Positions 37,255 through 48,695 of a stretch of DNA of 64,000 bases are shown here, piece by piece (the first letter of the stretch is position 1; the number at the start of each line of letters is the position of its first letter). Origin of the DNA: Rhododendron vialii (taxonomy: Eukaryota; Streptophyta; Magnoliopsida; Ericales; Ericaceae). A model generated the notes under the pieces. The model worked only from the letters and a program-made list of their open reading frames with translations. It searched no databases and had not been told where the DNA came from. The DNA lies in contig NC_080564.1 in assembly GCF_030253575.1 (NCBI RefSeq), forward strand, positions 6,058,501 to 6,122,500, written 5' to 3'. The translations under genes were made by a program, and so were the position numbers.

Positions 37255-37482
37255 CGAATTTGGGGTGCGTGTTGTTCCTTAGGAACAATATGTGTGTTGG
37301 GTCAATCCGAACCGTAATGCTTGGTAATGGACGGCTCAAATTCCATATCAACTGAAGAGCAATGGACGACCTAGATCTCTTCAGTTAAGATGCAATTTGA
37401 GCTATTCCTTATCGAGCATAGACAGTTCGAATGGGCCCAACAAGTATGCCATTACGAAGGGAACAACATACACCCCAAGTTC
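37255..37482. mobile_element. Foldback MITE, about 230 bp
   Basis: The left arm (TTGGGGTGCGTGTTGTTCC ... CAACTGAAGAG) is the inverse of the right arm (CTCTTCAGTTAAG ... GGAACAACATACACCCCAA). No target duplication was resolved. Confidence 0.7.
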
Positions 37483-37712
37483 AGACTCCCGTCCTACATT
37501 AGTGGATGGTGGAATTGATCCTACAAATTTTAGTCAATGAGCGCATAAACTGATCGGGACAACGTATGTATCCAAATAAAAAATAAATAAATTAGGCGAT
37601 ATACTGAACTATAGCAACTGTTCCGTCAGGGAGTTTATACGGAGGCTCACTATTGTCGGATCTGGTACATTGCCGAGATCTGCTGAAGAAGTTGTCTTCA
37701 TAAAAAGAAATA

Positions 37713-37983
37713 ATCCCTCCGTTCTTTTTTTAGAGTTCAGTATTTTATTTTGGGTTGTCTCTTAATTAGTATTCATTTTGTAAAGTTAGTGGGTAAAAAT
37801 TGATGCATTGCCTATTTTGTCCCTAAAAGTAGATTTCATTTTAAAAAGTTAGTAAGTAAAAGTGTAATGATGATGGGTAAGTATGAAAAGTGGATGAAAA
37901 AGTTGATGTGAAAGATATAATGATGATGTTGTTTTAATAAGTTGGAGTTACGAAGCAGGACACTTAAAAAGAGACGGAGGGAG
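37713..37983. mobile_element. Stowaway-like MITE, 271 bp
   Basis: Ends ATCCCTCCGTTC and the inverse of CTCCCTCCGTCTC, with TA at the right boundary. The interior TTAGAGTTCAGTATTTTATTT matches the same region of the 271-bp element at 49461-49731. Confidence 0.75.
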
Positions 37984-37985
37984 TA

Positions 37986-39590
37986 TGGTTTATGACCAAC
38001 AGTTTTTTAAAATAGAGAAAAACAATTTCTTTGATAAGACTATGGGGTGTTTAGGCTAAATAATTGAGTCAGAATAATTTTGTTCTTATTCCATTTTTTT
38101 TTATTTCGATTTGTTTACAAATTTTTGTTCACTTCACACTGTGTGTTTTAGTTTAAGTAACGTTTTCTACAGAGTTATATTTGTTCAGAATTAAGTTGGG
38201 TAGGTTTTTCCTTTTGGAAACAAACTCACCTAGAGCCATGTCATGAGTCAATAAAAAACGTGCTTGGGTTAGGAAAAACTGATCACCTAACCTACACTTA
38301 TCACATTAATAACATAACAGGTACCTTTGAATGTGATAATCTTTCACTGTAGCATTGTCCGTGCCAACCTTTCACTAGAACATTGTCCGTGCCTATGGCT
38401 CTCTCCCAAATATTACACGTACAATTCCGTGGATTGTGATAACTTCCCAAAAATCAATCTCCACAGCACACGACTGTGGCCTTATGGTCAAACCTACAAA
38501 CAAAAACCCGAAAGAAAAATGAAAGGTCAACTTTTTGACTCTAACATTGGTTTTGTATCCAGATCCCGCATTAAAAAATGAAAAATAAACTTCAACTTCA
38601 AACTAAAATCTTATTACTCTTCAATAGATGTGCAACTTCCTGCACAAATGGAGGGCAACCAAACAAAAGAGAAAAATGATACACTCCATAACAAATTAAA
38701 AAAATGATATGGGTACATGTAAATAAGCTTATTTAGGCCCCTTAACTTCATCTTGTAACATCCATTTATTGTAATACTTGGAGTTTGGTAGGCTTTTTTA
38801 TTGCTTTAGGACTAGGGAAACACATGGATAACAATTGGAGCTAAAGCTCAGAGTGGAATTTTAATTATTTTGTGTCAAAAGCAAAGCCAATTGATAAGAA
38901 GAAGAAGAAAAAAATGATCGATACTAAAAATGTTCCAGCCCTTTGGATCAATAAATGTGAAGCGAGTCTGAGAGGAAATCAAGGAAATTCAAATCCTACT
39001 GTGAGCCGGGTGATTTCCCATTGATTCGTTGAAGCCTTGTGTTTTTTTCCATTGAAGCCGGGCGTGTTCCTGTGAAGATTATTTAGCTATGTCGCTGATT
39101 AAGCTAATGTCTTTGGTTTGAGCTATTATTCTTTGTATTGGAGTCTTCATGCATAGTTTATGTTGCAGGTTCAAGACAGAATAAATGGCGGCTTAGTTGG
39201 ATATTTAGAGGACTTTTTTCCTTTAGAGCTTATTTGGAGAATCATTGTTGTATAATTTTTGAGGATTTAGGGTCCATCATGTATATATTTGGAGACTCGT
39301 AATATTTAGAGCCATCATTTACTTTTCTTCGAAGTGTAGAAATTCGGGTTATCACAGTTATAACCAACAATCACAGAGTGTGGACAGAAATGTGTATGTT
39401 TAAATTGTACATATATTCAGAAATGTGTATGTTTAAATTGTACATATATTCAAAGGTATGTAATAACAAATTTACATAGGCTAAAACAAGCATATTTTCT
39501 ATGTATTCATAATTTCATGTTCAATGTAATCTTATTTGATAGAGTTGGTCAAGCTAAGCTTGCTGCCTGAATTTTGGGAAGTAAAAGTAT
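37986..39590. other. Intergenic DNA with one 33-bp tandem duplication
   Basis: No gene seen. A 33-base unit beginning CAGAAATGTGTATGTTT is present twice in tandem at about 39385-39451. Confidence 0.6.
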
Positions 39591-39592
39591 AT

Positions 39593-39740
39593 AATAGTCC
39601 GAGAGTACTGCCACGTGGTATTCCGGATTACTTTACAACCACATATTCCTGTGGAGTCTACCACTAAGTGTATAGACTCCAAAGGAACGCGTGGTTGTAA
39701 AGTAATTTAGAATACCACATGGCGGTACTTCTGAACTATT
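39593..39740. mobile_element. Palindromic MITE at the P450 3' end
   Basis: The left arm AATAGTCCGAGAGTACTGCC ... TTACTTTACAACCAC is the inverse of the right arm GTGGTTGTAAAGTAA ... GGCGGTACTTCTGAACTATT. It stops about 4 bases from the P450 stop codon, so it replaces the normal 3' flank. A half copy of the same family appears near 40986-41045. Confidence 0.8.
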
Positions 39741-39743
39741 GAA

Positions 39744-42700
39744 TTACTCTCCTCTAGGAAAGATGTGGGCCCTCAATGGATACTTCATCATAGTCATCAT
39801 AGTAGTTAACTCTTTCTTCTCTGATAGATTAATTGTATCCCCTTCCGCAGCCCTCCATTCAAAATGCCAAATCAAATTCGCAACAAAAAACTCCAAGTGA
39901 AGAAAAGCAAACCCTAGAGCCGGACAAATCCTCCGCCCTGCCCCAAATGGCATCATTTTGATCTCTCTACTTCCTGTTACATCAAACAAAGTTGTCGCCT
40001 CACCACCAATGTTGTCGCCACCAGTAGCAGTTTTAGTAAAGAACCTCTCAGGTTTGAACTCCATAAGTTTGTCCCACACCTTTGAATCCCACCCAATGTC
40101 CGCCACCATGAAGTTGACCGTAGTATCCTTGGGAACTAGGTAACCCTCTAATTCCACGTCATCCGTCACCGAGTGAGGAATCGTGAAGTGCACCGGCGGG
40201 TGGCGTCTTAGACCTTCCAAAACCACGTATTTTAAGTACGACATCCTTTGTAAATCCTTTTCCTTTATCACCACCAGCTCTGCTTTCTCATTCTTCTCTG
40301 CGAGTTTGGTCGGCGGGCCCACAACTCCAATAATATCTTCATACAACTTCATTTGAACATGGGGGTACTTGACCAAATTGGCCATAATCCATTCCAGCGC
40401 GGTGGCAGTCGAATCTGTGCCTGCATTGAGAAACTCGCTGCATAGGCTCACTATCTCCTTCTCGTTCAATGTCCTCTTCTCGTCCGGAAGCTCTAGGTCA
40501 AACAAACTATCCGCGTAGGCCACGACACTCCCTTCTTCCTCTTCTTTTCCTTCCTCTTTGCATAGTCGTCGTCGGTTTACAACTTCGAATCGGGATCTTA
40601 TGAGAGGGATCAATACCTCCTCTTGACTCTGGTGCAATTGTTTGACCTTGTCATAGCGTTTGTGGAACACAATCTAACCTGGAAAAATGCTAGCCACACC
40701 CATAATTAGTTAACCTCAATAATATTATAACCGAACTTCAAATCGTTTTTCTCTAACTTTTGCATGTAATGGTGTTTTGGCCATTCCATTATGCAAAAAT
40801 CTTCTTATTTCTCAAAAACTATTCATAATTTAATGATCAAAACTGAAACACCGATACATCTATACAACATCAATTAATCAGTCTATACTATACAAATGTG
40901 TTTTGTTTTGCCTTCAACAGTACCTAAACCATCAATTCTAATTTTTTAGATTTTTTTTTTGGGGGTGGGGGGAATTGCTTTATGCTCTCTGGACACTGTC
41001 ACGTGGTACTCTAAACTCATTCTCAACCACAAACATCTTGCATTATCTAGAACAAGAACAATGCTAGCGTTCATCGAACGGGGCTAGGGAAAAAAATAAA
41101 TTATTATTTTTATCAATTAGCGTTGTGTCTGTTCAATACATGAAGTCCAAAAAAATACGAATGTGAATTTTTTCTTTCGTGTATCGAACGGACACGATGC
41201 CAGTACTTCCTAAATAGGGGTACTGGCAGTTGGCACTATAACTTTTTTTGCTCTGAAAAAATTGAAAAAAGTCACCCAAAATTCCCCGTCCACCTTTCGT
41301 GTCATATTGATCTCGGCACTTGGCACTATAACTTATTTATTATCCGTCAATTCTTTCAATTATTTTCGTGTAGTTTATAAAAAAATAATATGTTGAAAAA
41401 TGTAGGCATGGTAATAGTAGATGAGATAAGACTTATTTACGGAGCCGTTGTAAACAGGCTGTTTACGGAGCCGCCCGATCTCGGCCTTTCGTTTCAACTT
41501 TGGTGATCCAGATTTAAATGAAACTTTACTCTTTTTCGAAAAAGTTTTATTAATATCCGGACCATCCAAAATACTATTGGACAGTCGCCATTCACTTTCG
41601 TAAACAATTGTTCACGGAACTCTTTGTTAAAAAGATTTTCTCAATAGTAGACTAGTAGTAATATACTCTATCCCTCCATTTTTAAATGTCCTGGTTTGAA
41701 AAACAAGCAGTTTTAGAAGTCAACTTACATATCTATTTTACAGTTTTTCCATCAACTTTTCTCTTTACTTTACATTTTTCACATAAACTTTTACCTCTAC
41801 TTTTCAAAATTATCCTCCACTTTATACTTCTCATATCAACTTTTATTTCAATTTTTCAAAATTATCCTCCACTTTACGAATTGGGGGATGGTACTGTGCA
41901 GTGATGTGAGCAGCACTGTATTGCGCACCTCACTGCATAGCACCAATTTGAAGTCTCCACTTTACCAATTAACTTTTCAAAGTGAAAACTTATTTTAGGA
42001 CAACCTAAAATAAAATAGCGGTCATTTTAGGCACGGAGGAAGTACTGCTTCAGTCCATAATTAAGCAAAAGAGGGGTTGAGGTGATTTTTTTAGCACGAC
42101 GAACACTTACTTAGCTTAGACCAAAAGTTGAGGAAAATGAATCGGCTCCTTACGAGCAGCAGCTGGCTCTGCACCCTCTCAACTTCCTTGATTTTCTTCT
42201 CATCTAACCTATCCCCAAAACAGATCAACACCAAAATGCTAGACATAGCGTAGTGAAAATGATCCGCCACCCTAACCGCCTCCGCCCCCGACCGGGAATC
42301 TGCAACGAGGCGGTCCATTAGGATTCCGAAGACCCACTGTCTCGCGGCGGAGTAGGTTTTGACGCGGGAGGGGTGGAGGACCTCCGAGGTGATGTTGCGG
42401 CGGAGGAGGCGCCACCAGGGGCCGTAGGCGGCGGAGCCGATTTTTCGCTGGTTGTCAGCGTTGATCTCGCTGGCGGCGAGGGACTTGGGCCGGTCGGCGA
42501 AGACGGCGCCGTTTTCGACGAGTGCTTTGTGGGCGAGGGAGGGTGACCCGATGAAGACGGCCGGCCGGGACCCGACGCGGAGGGTTATGATGGGGCCGTA
42601 TTTGGCTCGGAGGGTCCGGAGGGCAGTTTCGAACTTGGAGGATGATTTTAAGAGCCACAGAAAGTTGCTAATCACTGGAACGTTGGTGGGTCCCGGTGGA

Positions 42701-42812
42701 AGCTTCTTCCTGTAGTGGGAAGACGAATTGGAAAGAGAAAACATTAGGATTAGGTCGAAGATGAGTTTAACTACAGCGGAAATGCACAGGGAGATGATTA
42801 TGATGAACCAGG

Positions 42813-42819
<7 letters not shown>
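39744..42819 (-). pseudogene. CYP89A-like cytochrome P450, interrupted; probably not functional as read
   Basis: A microsomal P450 would bind heme and oxidise small molecules with O2 and NADPH. Part 1 (42819-42111) has the N-terminal membrane anchor (WFIIIISLCISAVV), KLPPGPTNVPVISN and GPWWRLLRRNITSEVLHPSR, close to the CYP89A pattern. Part 2 (about 40673-39744) has the oxygen-binding helix AGTDSTATALEW, the ExxR motif in LEGLRRHPP, the PERFF block and the heme loop PFGAGRRICP. Together they cover a P450 of normal size. A 1.4-kb AT-rich interval with MITE pieces separates them. Part 1 ends at a good donor (AA then GTAAGT), but the best acceptor gives an in-frame TAG, and the next acceptor (TTAG before ATTGTGTTC) is in the wrong phase. 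It could be a real intron with a junction error, use of an upstream donor (GTAAGG) that drops about 17 residues, or a broken gene. The family is secure, the functional status is not. Confidence 0.7.
41667..42042. mobile_element. Stowaway-like MITE inside the P450 interval
   Basis: The left end CTATCCCTCCATTTTTAAATG and the right end, inverted, ACTTCCTCCGTGCC resemble Stowaway termini next to TA. It carries a small extra hairpin near 41890-41945. It ends about 70 bases from the donor of P450 part 1. Confidence 0.55.

Positions 42820-42848
<29 letters not shown>
42819..42848. repeat. CT repeat in the P450 5' leader
   Basis: A TC-repeat abuts the P450 start codon on the minus strand side (GA on the gene's strand). 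Confidence 0.85.
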
Positions 42849-42853
<5 letters not shown>

Positions 42854-42961
42854 GTTTTTTGTTTATCTCTGGCATGTGCATCAGGAGGCTTACTTTATAG
42901 TTTATGCGAAGCAAAACGTGGTTCATGCAAATTGACAACAAAACAAACGCCCGAAGAAATG

Positions 42962-43763
42962 GGATCCGGATCATCTCCACATATTTTCCTTTTCACGTTT
43001 ACTCCATCTTTTCACCACAACATGACATCTCATTAATAAATTCAACCGATGGCTAAGATTAGATCTCAACCCCAACTTTGTCGTTCCTTTACTCCCTCCT
43101 AACACAGCTAACGTTTTCTCCTTTCTCCGTTTTCTTCTACGTTTTTTCTCTCTTCCTGAACGGTCAAACCCATCTCTTTCCTAGTCACTTCAATTTTCAT
43201 CCCCCCCCCCAGCTCTGCGCTGTAAGTATTGGATTCACCTTCACCTATAATATTTTGATTTTGCATCTCTCTATTTACGTAGTAATGACTGATGAATACC
43301 AAAAACCACAATCAAAACCCTAATTTGATTTTGCATCTCTCTATGTGAAGTATAAAAAATCCAAATCCATATGGAAAGTACCAAAAACCACTATCAAATG
43401 AAATCACAGTACAAACAGAACCCTTATTTTACAGAACAAACACAAACCAAAACAAAATTTAATGAAGAGTCGGGAGAGGCCAAAATCACCGGAAGAATTG
43501 CATGGGGGCGGTTTCTTCTCTTTTGGGGATGACGATGGTGGTTTTTCCCCCCCCCCCAAATTCTGGACAGTGAGATCAAACGGAGAGAAGGTAGAAAACG
43601 TTAGCTGTGTCAGGAGGGAGTAAAAGGAACAACGCCGTTTTATTAAAGTTGAGGCTAAGATCTAATCTTGGCCGTCGGTTGAATTCATTAATAAGGTGTC
43701 ATGTTGTGGTGAAAAGATGGGATAGATGAAGGGAGGAAAACATGTGGAGAGAATTCAGATCCC
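42962..43763. mobile_element. 802-bp foldback element in the P450 promoter, 8-bp target duplication
   Basis: It is flanked on both sides by AAGAAATG (42954-42961 and 43764-43771). Arms of about 180-220 bases are inverted: CTCCACATATTTTCC, TTTTCACCACAACATGACA, AACCGATGGC, AAGATTAGATCT and ACACAGCTAACGTTTTCT recur inverted on the right. The loop holds two runs of C (about 43201-43210 and 43546-43556). It begins 143 bases upstream of the P450 start codon. Confidence 0.85.
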
Positions 43764-43810
43764 AAGAAATGTGCCGACTATTCAACTCCTAACCACTATA
43801 TATGTTACTA

Positions 43811-44216
43811 CTCTCTCCGTCCTGCAATGTTTGACACTTTTATGCATTTCTTTGTCCCATAATATTTGGCTAGTTTGAAAAGTCAATAGAAAAATTAGGT
43901 AAACTTTCCACTTTAGCCTTATCTTTTGCACATTAGACAACAATCAATTCAAATGAAAGTACACTTTTGATTACCCATGCAGTACACTTTCCATTCAATT
44001 TTCAATTTGGGAGCCACAAATCAGCGCCAAAACTTTTGGCATCTGACACCCAATTTGAAAAATAGTTGTGAAAGTTTTTTTTTTTTTTTTTTATGACAAA
44101 AGTTGTGAAAGTACACATGGGTAACATTGGAAAGTTTGCTCATTAATTGTATATCAAATTTTTTCTTTTAAAAGTTAGATTTTTCAAAAGTGTCAAACAT
44201 TGCGAGACGGAGGGAG
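43811..44216. mobile_element. Stowaway-like MITE
   Basis: The left end CTCTCTCCGTCCTGCAATGT is inverted at the right as ACATTGCGAGACGGAGGGAG, with TA on both sides. The terminal match continues through GTGTCAAACATT-type words. Confidence 0.85.
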
Positions 44217-44310
44217 TACTATATTGTTCCGTTCGTCCGGTCCATCTGATGTTCTTTTTTCTCTGATAAAATACGAATACTACTTTGTCCTGGCAATGGG
44301 CAGTGGTTAG

Positions 44311-45298
44311 AACATCCACAATGGGTGTACCAATCAAGTGTGTTTAATTATGTGTGTTAAGACTTACCAAATAAAAATATATTTTTTGTGTCACAATACT
44401 TATATTAGTTTGTGTGTTAGATCTTGTAGTGTGCTAACATGTGCGTCAAATTTGACAACTATATTAGCAAATAATAAGTGAATTCCATATTTATAAGGGC
44501 AAATTTTCGTAGTCGTCCTTGTAGTTTTATGGTTGTCTCACTTTCGTCCCTTTAGTTTCAAAGTGCTCTATTTTCGTCCCTATAGTTTGTTTTACGTTCC
44601 AAATTGGTAAAATCATTAACACTGTTAACAAAACTAACGAAAAAAAGTGTTCCAATTTTCAATCCGTTTGAACCGGTGCGAAGATCTTATTTTTTTGATC
44701 ATTTTATCCTAAATGATCGTAATGAATTTTTGGCTCTAAGACCTTTTAACGAGCACCTGAAGACTCCTTATTTAGTTTCAGGGCTCTCTTAGGATGCTCA
44801 TTGAAAGGTCTAAGAGCCAAAAATCCATTATGACCATTTAAGATAAAATGATCAGAAAAATAAGATATTTGCACCCATTCAAACGGATTGAAAATTGGAA
44901 CACTTATTTTTTTTCTGTTAGTTTCGTTAATGATGTTCACGATTTTACCAATTTGGAACGTAAAACAAACTACAGAGACGAAATTAGAGCACTTTGAAAC
45001 TAGAGGGACGAAAGTGAGACAACCGTAAAACTACAGGGATGACTACGAAAATTTGCCCTTTTTTATAATTCAAATTCCAACCATAAAATATAAATGCTTA
45101 TTACTCCAAATATATACTTGTGGGACCTATTTTTTATCCTAACACATATTTTAACACACAAATTTACCAAACTCATTATGTATGTTCTAACGTACTCCTA
45201 TGTTAACAATGTCTAACACACTTAAGGGATTCATTTTTATTCTAATACACATTTTAACACACAAATTAATATACCAAATCCCATTGCGGATGCTCTTG
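44311..45298. mobile_element. hAT-like MITE split by a second foldback element
   Basis: The outer ends AACATCCACAATGGG and CCCATTGCGGATGCTCTT are inverted. The inner flanks carry TGTGTGTTAGA/ATTTTAACACACAAAT words. A second element (44496-45062) interrupts the interior, so this is a nested insertion. The target duplication was not resolved. Confidence 0.6.
44496..45062. mobile_element. Foldback MITE, nested, about 567 bp
   Basis: Very long inverted arms begin GGGCAAATTTTCGTAGTCGT and end with the inverse. The arms include TTTTACGTTCCAAATTGGTA and ATTTTCAATCCGTTTGAA and nearly meet in the middle near 44780. Both strands therefore give look-alike open frames of 62 and 64 codons. Confidence 0.9.
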
Positions 45299-45310
45299 TC
45301 ACGATTAGCT

Positions 45311-45488
45311 GTGGTTGAGAGAAATTATTAATGGGAGATGGACTGTCGCCAATTGTGCGAGGAACTGCACACCAGTGGTTGAGAGAAATTATTAATGGGA
45401 GATGGACTGTCACCAATTGTGCGAGGAACTGCACACCAGTGGTTGAGAAAAATTATTAATGGGAGATGTTGTGCGAGGAACTGCACAT
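45311..45488. repeat. 64-bp tandem repeat, 2.7 copies
   Basis: Units start at 45311, 45375 and 45439 with GTGGTTGAGAGAAATTATTA. The third unit lacks a stretch of about 16 bases in its middle. Confidence 0.95.
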
Positions 45489-45734
45489 CGTGCGGTCCGG
45501 CATTTTCCGGCCCCTAGCCGTATTTAGTTCAATAATCGATTTTCTTTATGCTATAGATCTCGTCGAAACACTTTATTGTGGTTTGAAATTCGGTTAATTG
45601 AACAGCGGTTATTATGTAATCGGAATTCAAAAATAAATCAAATATTGAGTTGTTTTTGTTTTCCGATCACCTTTTGATTGGGATCTAGTTGACATGATTG
45701 TAAAAAACACACTTGCGTGTTTTAACGAGATCTA

Positions 45735-46587
45735 CAATTTTTTTTTTTCAATGGAGGAAACAAATTTATTAATCAAGTCATACGACATCTACAGATGAAC
45801 TTCGAATACAGAACATAAGATCCGGCAAATACAGATTTTCACTCAAATATAGAGAAACAGAGACACAATACAAGAAAAGACTAAGAGACGAAACTAGTAT
45901 CTAGCGCTTATGCAAGAGCCAAATGCTCACTTCACACCGTCAACATGGCCGGCTAATGTGGAGCTAGTACCTAGACACCACCGTCTTGGGATGGCGGAGC
46001 TCCAAATCAAAAATAACATTAAATCTGTGGAAATCAGTCACCCGATCTGAAAAAACCAGATCGGAGCAAATCTACCTGGGAAGACCCACCGGGACAAAAA
46101 TCGGACCCAACATCTGGACAGAAATTGGCCTTATCATTCGGACATAAACCGGACAAGAGTCCGGACAAAACAAAAACGAAACACAAAACTCTAACCTGTA
46201 GAAACACTCAAAATAGCCACCACAGTACCGCCACCACAACCACCGCACCAACCACAAGAATCATGACAGCCCCTACTGCTGCCATGCCCAGTCCTAACAC
46301 ACCATATCCACTCACAGCATCGCTACCTACAACCTAGCAAAATCGCACCATCCACCACCCGAAACGGCCAAAGTGCCGCTAGGCAAGAGACTGGCTACTT
46401 CCAACAATGTAGAACGGCGGTCCACAACGGGATCCAAAAGGCTAGCGGAACGGGATACACCCAACAGAGTATCTGGCGAGATCTTACCGAATGGATGGGG
46501 GTGGGGTGGAAACGAGGAAGGAGGAGGGAAGAGAAAACAATAGCCCATAGAGGAGAGGAGCGTCGGCAAGGAGAGGGGAGAAGAAAA

Positions 46588-46651
<64 letters not shown>

Positions 46652-46760
46652 GCTAAGGGGAGGAGGCGATGCGCCCCCCCCCCCCAAAAGCAAACAATGG
46701 CGGCTAAGGTTTCTCTGGTAAAAAGTTTAGAGCGAGAAAGAAGAGAGAAGGGAGAGCCTT
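45735..46760 (-). mobile_element. Poly(T)-headed retroelement-like segment
   Basis: Begins with a T run on + at about 45738-45748, followed by AATTTATT-type 3'-end sequence, as expected for a retroposed 3' end on the minus strand. The interior repeats GGACAAAAATCGGA and ATCCGGACA-like words. A long GA repeat (46590-46650) and a C run (46673-46684) follow. No domain was recognised. Confidence 0.4.
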
Positions 46761-46871
46761 GAGTATATTAGCGGATACGATTACAAAGAACTAGGCTCGT
46801 CAAAGGGCCAGAATGCACGGGGTGCGGTATCCCATAAAAGCTGCGGATAATCCACTAATGAGGGTCTTAGG

Positions 46872-47713
46872 TAGGACTGCAAATGAACCGAGCCGCGCAG
46901 CTCAGCTAGTTAGTGACTCGTTCAAGCTCGGCTCAGAAGTTAAACGAACGAGCTCGAGCTGATTTTTTCAGCTCGTTTTGTAAACGAGCCGAGCTCGAGC
47001 TAGGATAAGCTCAGTTCGAGTCGGCTCGTGAGCTGGGGTATATATACTTAAATTTAGGGTTTTTATTATTATTTCATAATTTGTTCTTTCCATTTTCACT
47101 TTCCAGTCAACCAAGGGAGGTAAGAGCACACGCACACTAGTACACCCCCACTCCATGATCGCCGATGTCACCGCCCCAAATCAACGCACCCATCGCCGAT
47201 CTTCCACCATCGGTCGCCGATCTTCCTCCTCATTGCACGGGTAGTTTCTCTCTTTGTCTATCAACCTCTTCCACCGCCGGTCGCCGATCTAGAAGGAGAG
47301 AGGGACTGTGGTTCCCAGATCTTCCTCCTCCCATTTTGGTAAACTTTCATGGAGTTGGAGATATTTTTTGTTCTAGGCTTGCAACTTTTTTTTTTGGTAA
47401 ATGGTTCTTCATGTATATTTCTTACTTTGGTTCTTAAAAATGATGGACGGATGGAATTAGGTGATTGTTTTGATTGAATGTGAAATCTGGATTGCAAAAA
47501 ATGAGTGGAACCTTTTAACGAGCTCAAGCCCGAGCCGAGCTGGCTCGTTCATGTACTACTGAGTTCGGCCGAGTCTAGCTCGAGCTTTGCAAATGATTAA
47601 CAAGCCGAGCTCGAGCCCAGATTTTCTAGCTCGATTTGAGCTTGAGCCTCCCTATAAATGATTGAGCCGAGCTTGAACACGTTAAAGCTAGGCTTGGTTC
47701 GTTTGCAGCCCTA
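46872..47713. mobile_element. hAT-like nonautonomous element, 842 bp, 8-bp target duplication
   Basis: It is flanked by GTCTTAGG on both sides (46864-46871 and 47714-47721). Ends TAGGACTGCAAATGAACC and GGTTCGTTTGCAGCCCTA are inverted. Many subterminal GAGCTCGAGCT words occur near both ends, as in hAT elements. The interior 47165-47437 has a short open frame without a recognised domain. Confidence 0.92.
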
Positions 47714-47843
47714 GTCTTAGGTGACTAATGATTACATGATTAATCATGCATATAGCTGATTAAATAGGATTGAATTTTTTTTTAATGTGTAGTTAAAGGT
47801 TCATATTGGGTCGGCATTATTAATTTTAGCGTTAAATTGAGAG

Positions 47844-48670
47844 TGTTAAATATGAGAGAAGAGATATTTTGTTGAATTTGATAATGAAATTGTACAATGA
47901 AGCATTTATTTATACAAGAGGAAGGAGTACTATGGAAGAGAATCATCCCAATTATAATGAAATCGTAATAAATTACTATCAAATCACAATCTCAATATCA
48001 CGATAGAGTAATTCTACCTCCACACCTAAAACATACACCTATATACACACCCACACACACAGCACACTAGAAAAATTGATCACGAAATTATTTAGTATAT
48101 TCAAGGATTCTAACATTCCCTTCAAACTCAAGTAGGTCTGCTAACTTGAGTTTGAAAAAATCCACAGAAACTAAGAACAACCAAGCCAAGTCAGGAGAGA
48201 GAAACGATTAGGATAGCCAAATTCCTGGAGCCAAGAGCTAGGAGAATAGCCAGAAAGAAAATTAAGAGAAACCAAGAAAAACAGAAAAAACGAAGAAGCC
48301 AGTAATTGAAAAGCTATGAGCTCTGGTGGTGAAGAGGCATGGTGGATGCAGGCAACCAAAAAGCATAAAGGAGCTTGACACAGTAACTAAGTGCTTGGCG
48401 GACGACAGCGAGGCTTAAGCCACTCGTCAGGAGGTGAATATCCACAAGATCTAGATCTTATAGCTCTAATGCTATGTTAAATCTGAGAGAAAAAATATTT
48501 TATTGAACTCGATAATGAAACCGTACAATAAGGCCTTTATTTATACAAAAGGAAGGAGTCTATGACTATGTAAACGAATCATTCCAATTATAATGAAATC
48601 ATAATCAATTACAATCAAATTATAATATCACGATATTATTTAGTACTCCGTATAAGCAAGAATTCTAACA
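47844..48670 (-). mobile_element. TRIM (miniature LTR retrotransposon), complete
   Basis: Two direct repeats, 47844-48115 and 48475-48670, start TGTTAAAT and end ATTCTAACA. Read on the minus strand, the first repeat is followed by TAGCATTAGAGCTATAAG, a diverged match to the usual plant primer-binding site complementary to initiator tRNA-Met (TGGTATCAGAGC). A purine-rich tract (GAAGGGAA) precedes the other repeat. The flanks GAGAG and AAGAG are a 5-bp target duplication with one mismatch. The internal part is about 360 bp and noncoding. The left repeat carries an extra block of about 75 bases (48007-48085). Confidence 0.85.
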
Positions 48671-48695
48671 AAGAGTTAGCACGGACATCATCATG

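Noticed and set aside
42452-42715. GC-rich plus-strand frame opposite the P450
   Set aside because: Shadow of the P450 coding strand.
44604-44940. Look-alike 62 and 64 codon frames on opposite strands
   Set aside because: Arms of the 567-bp palindromic element.
46125-46693. Proline- and serine-rich frames at 46.1-46.7 kb
   Set aside because: Low-complexity translation of retroelement-like and GA-repeat DNA.
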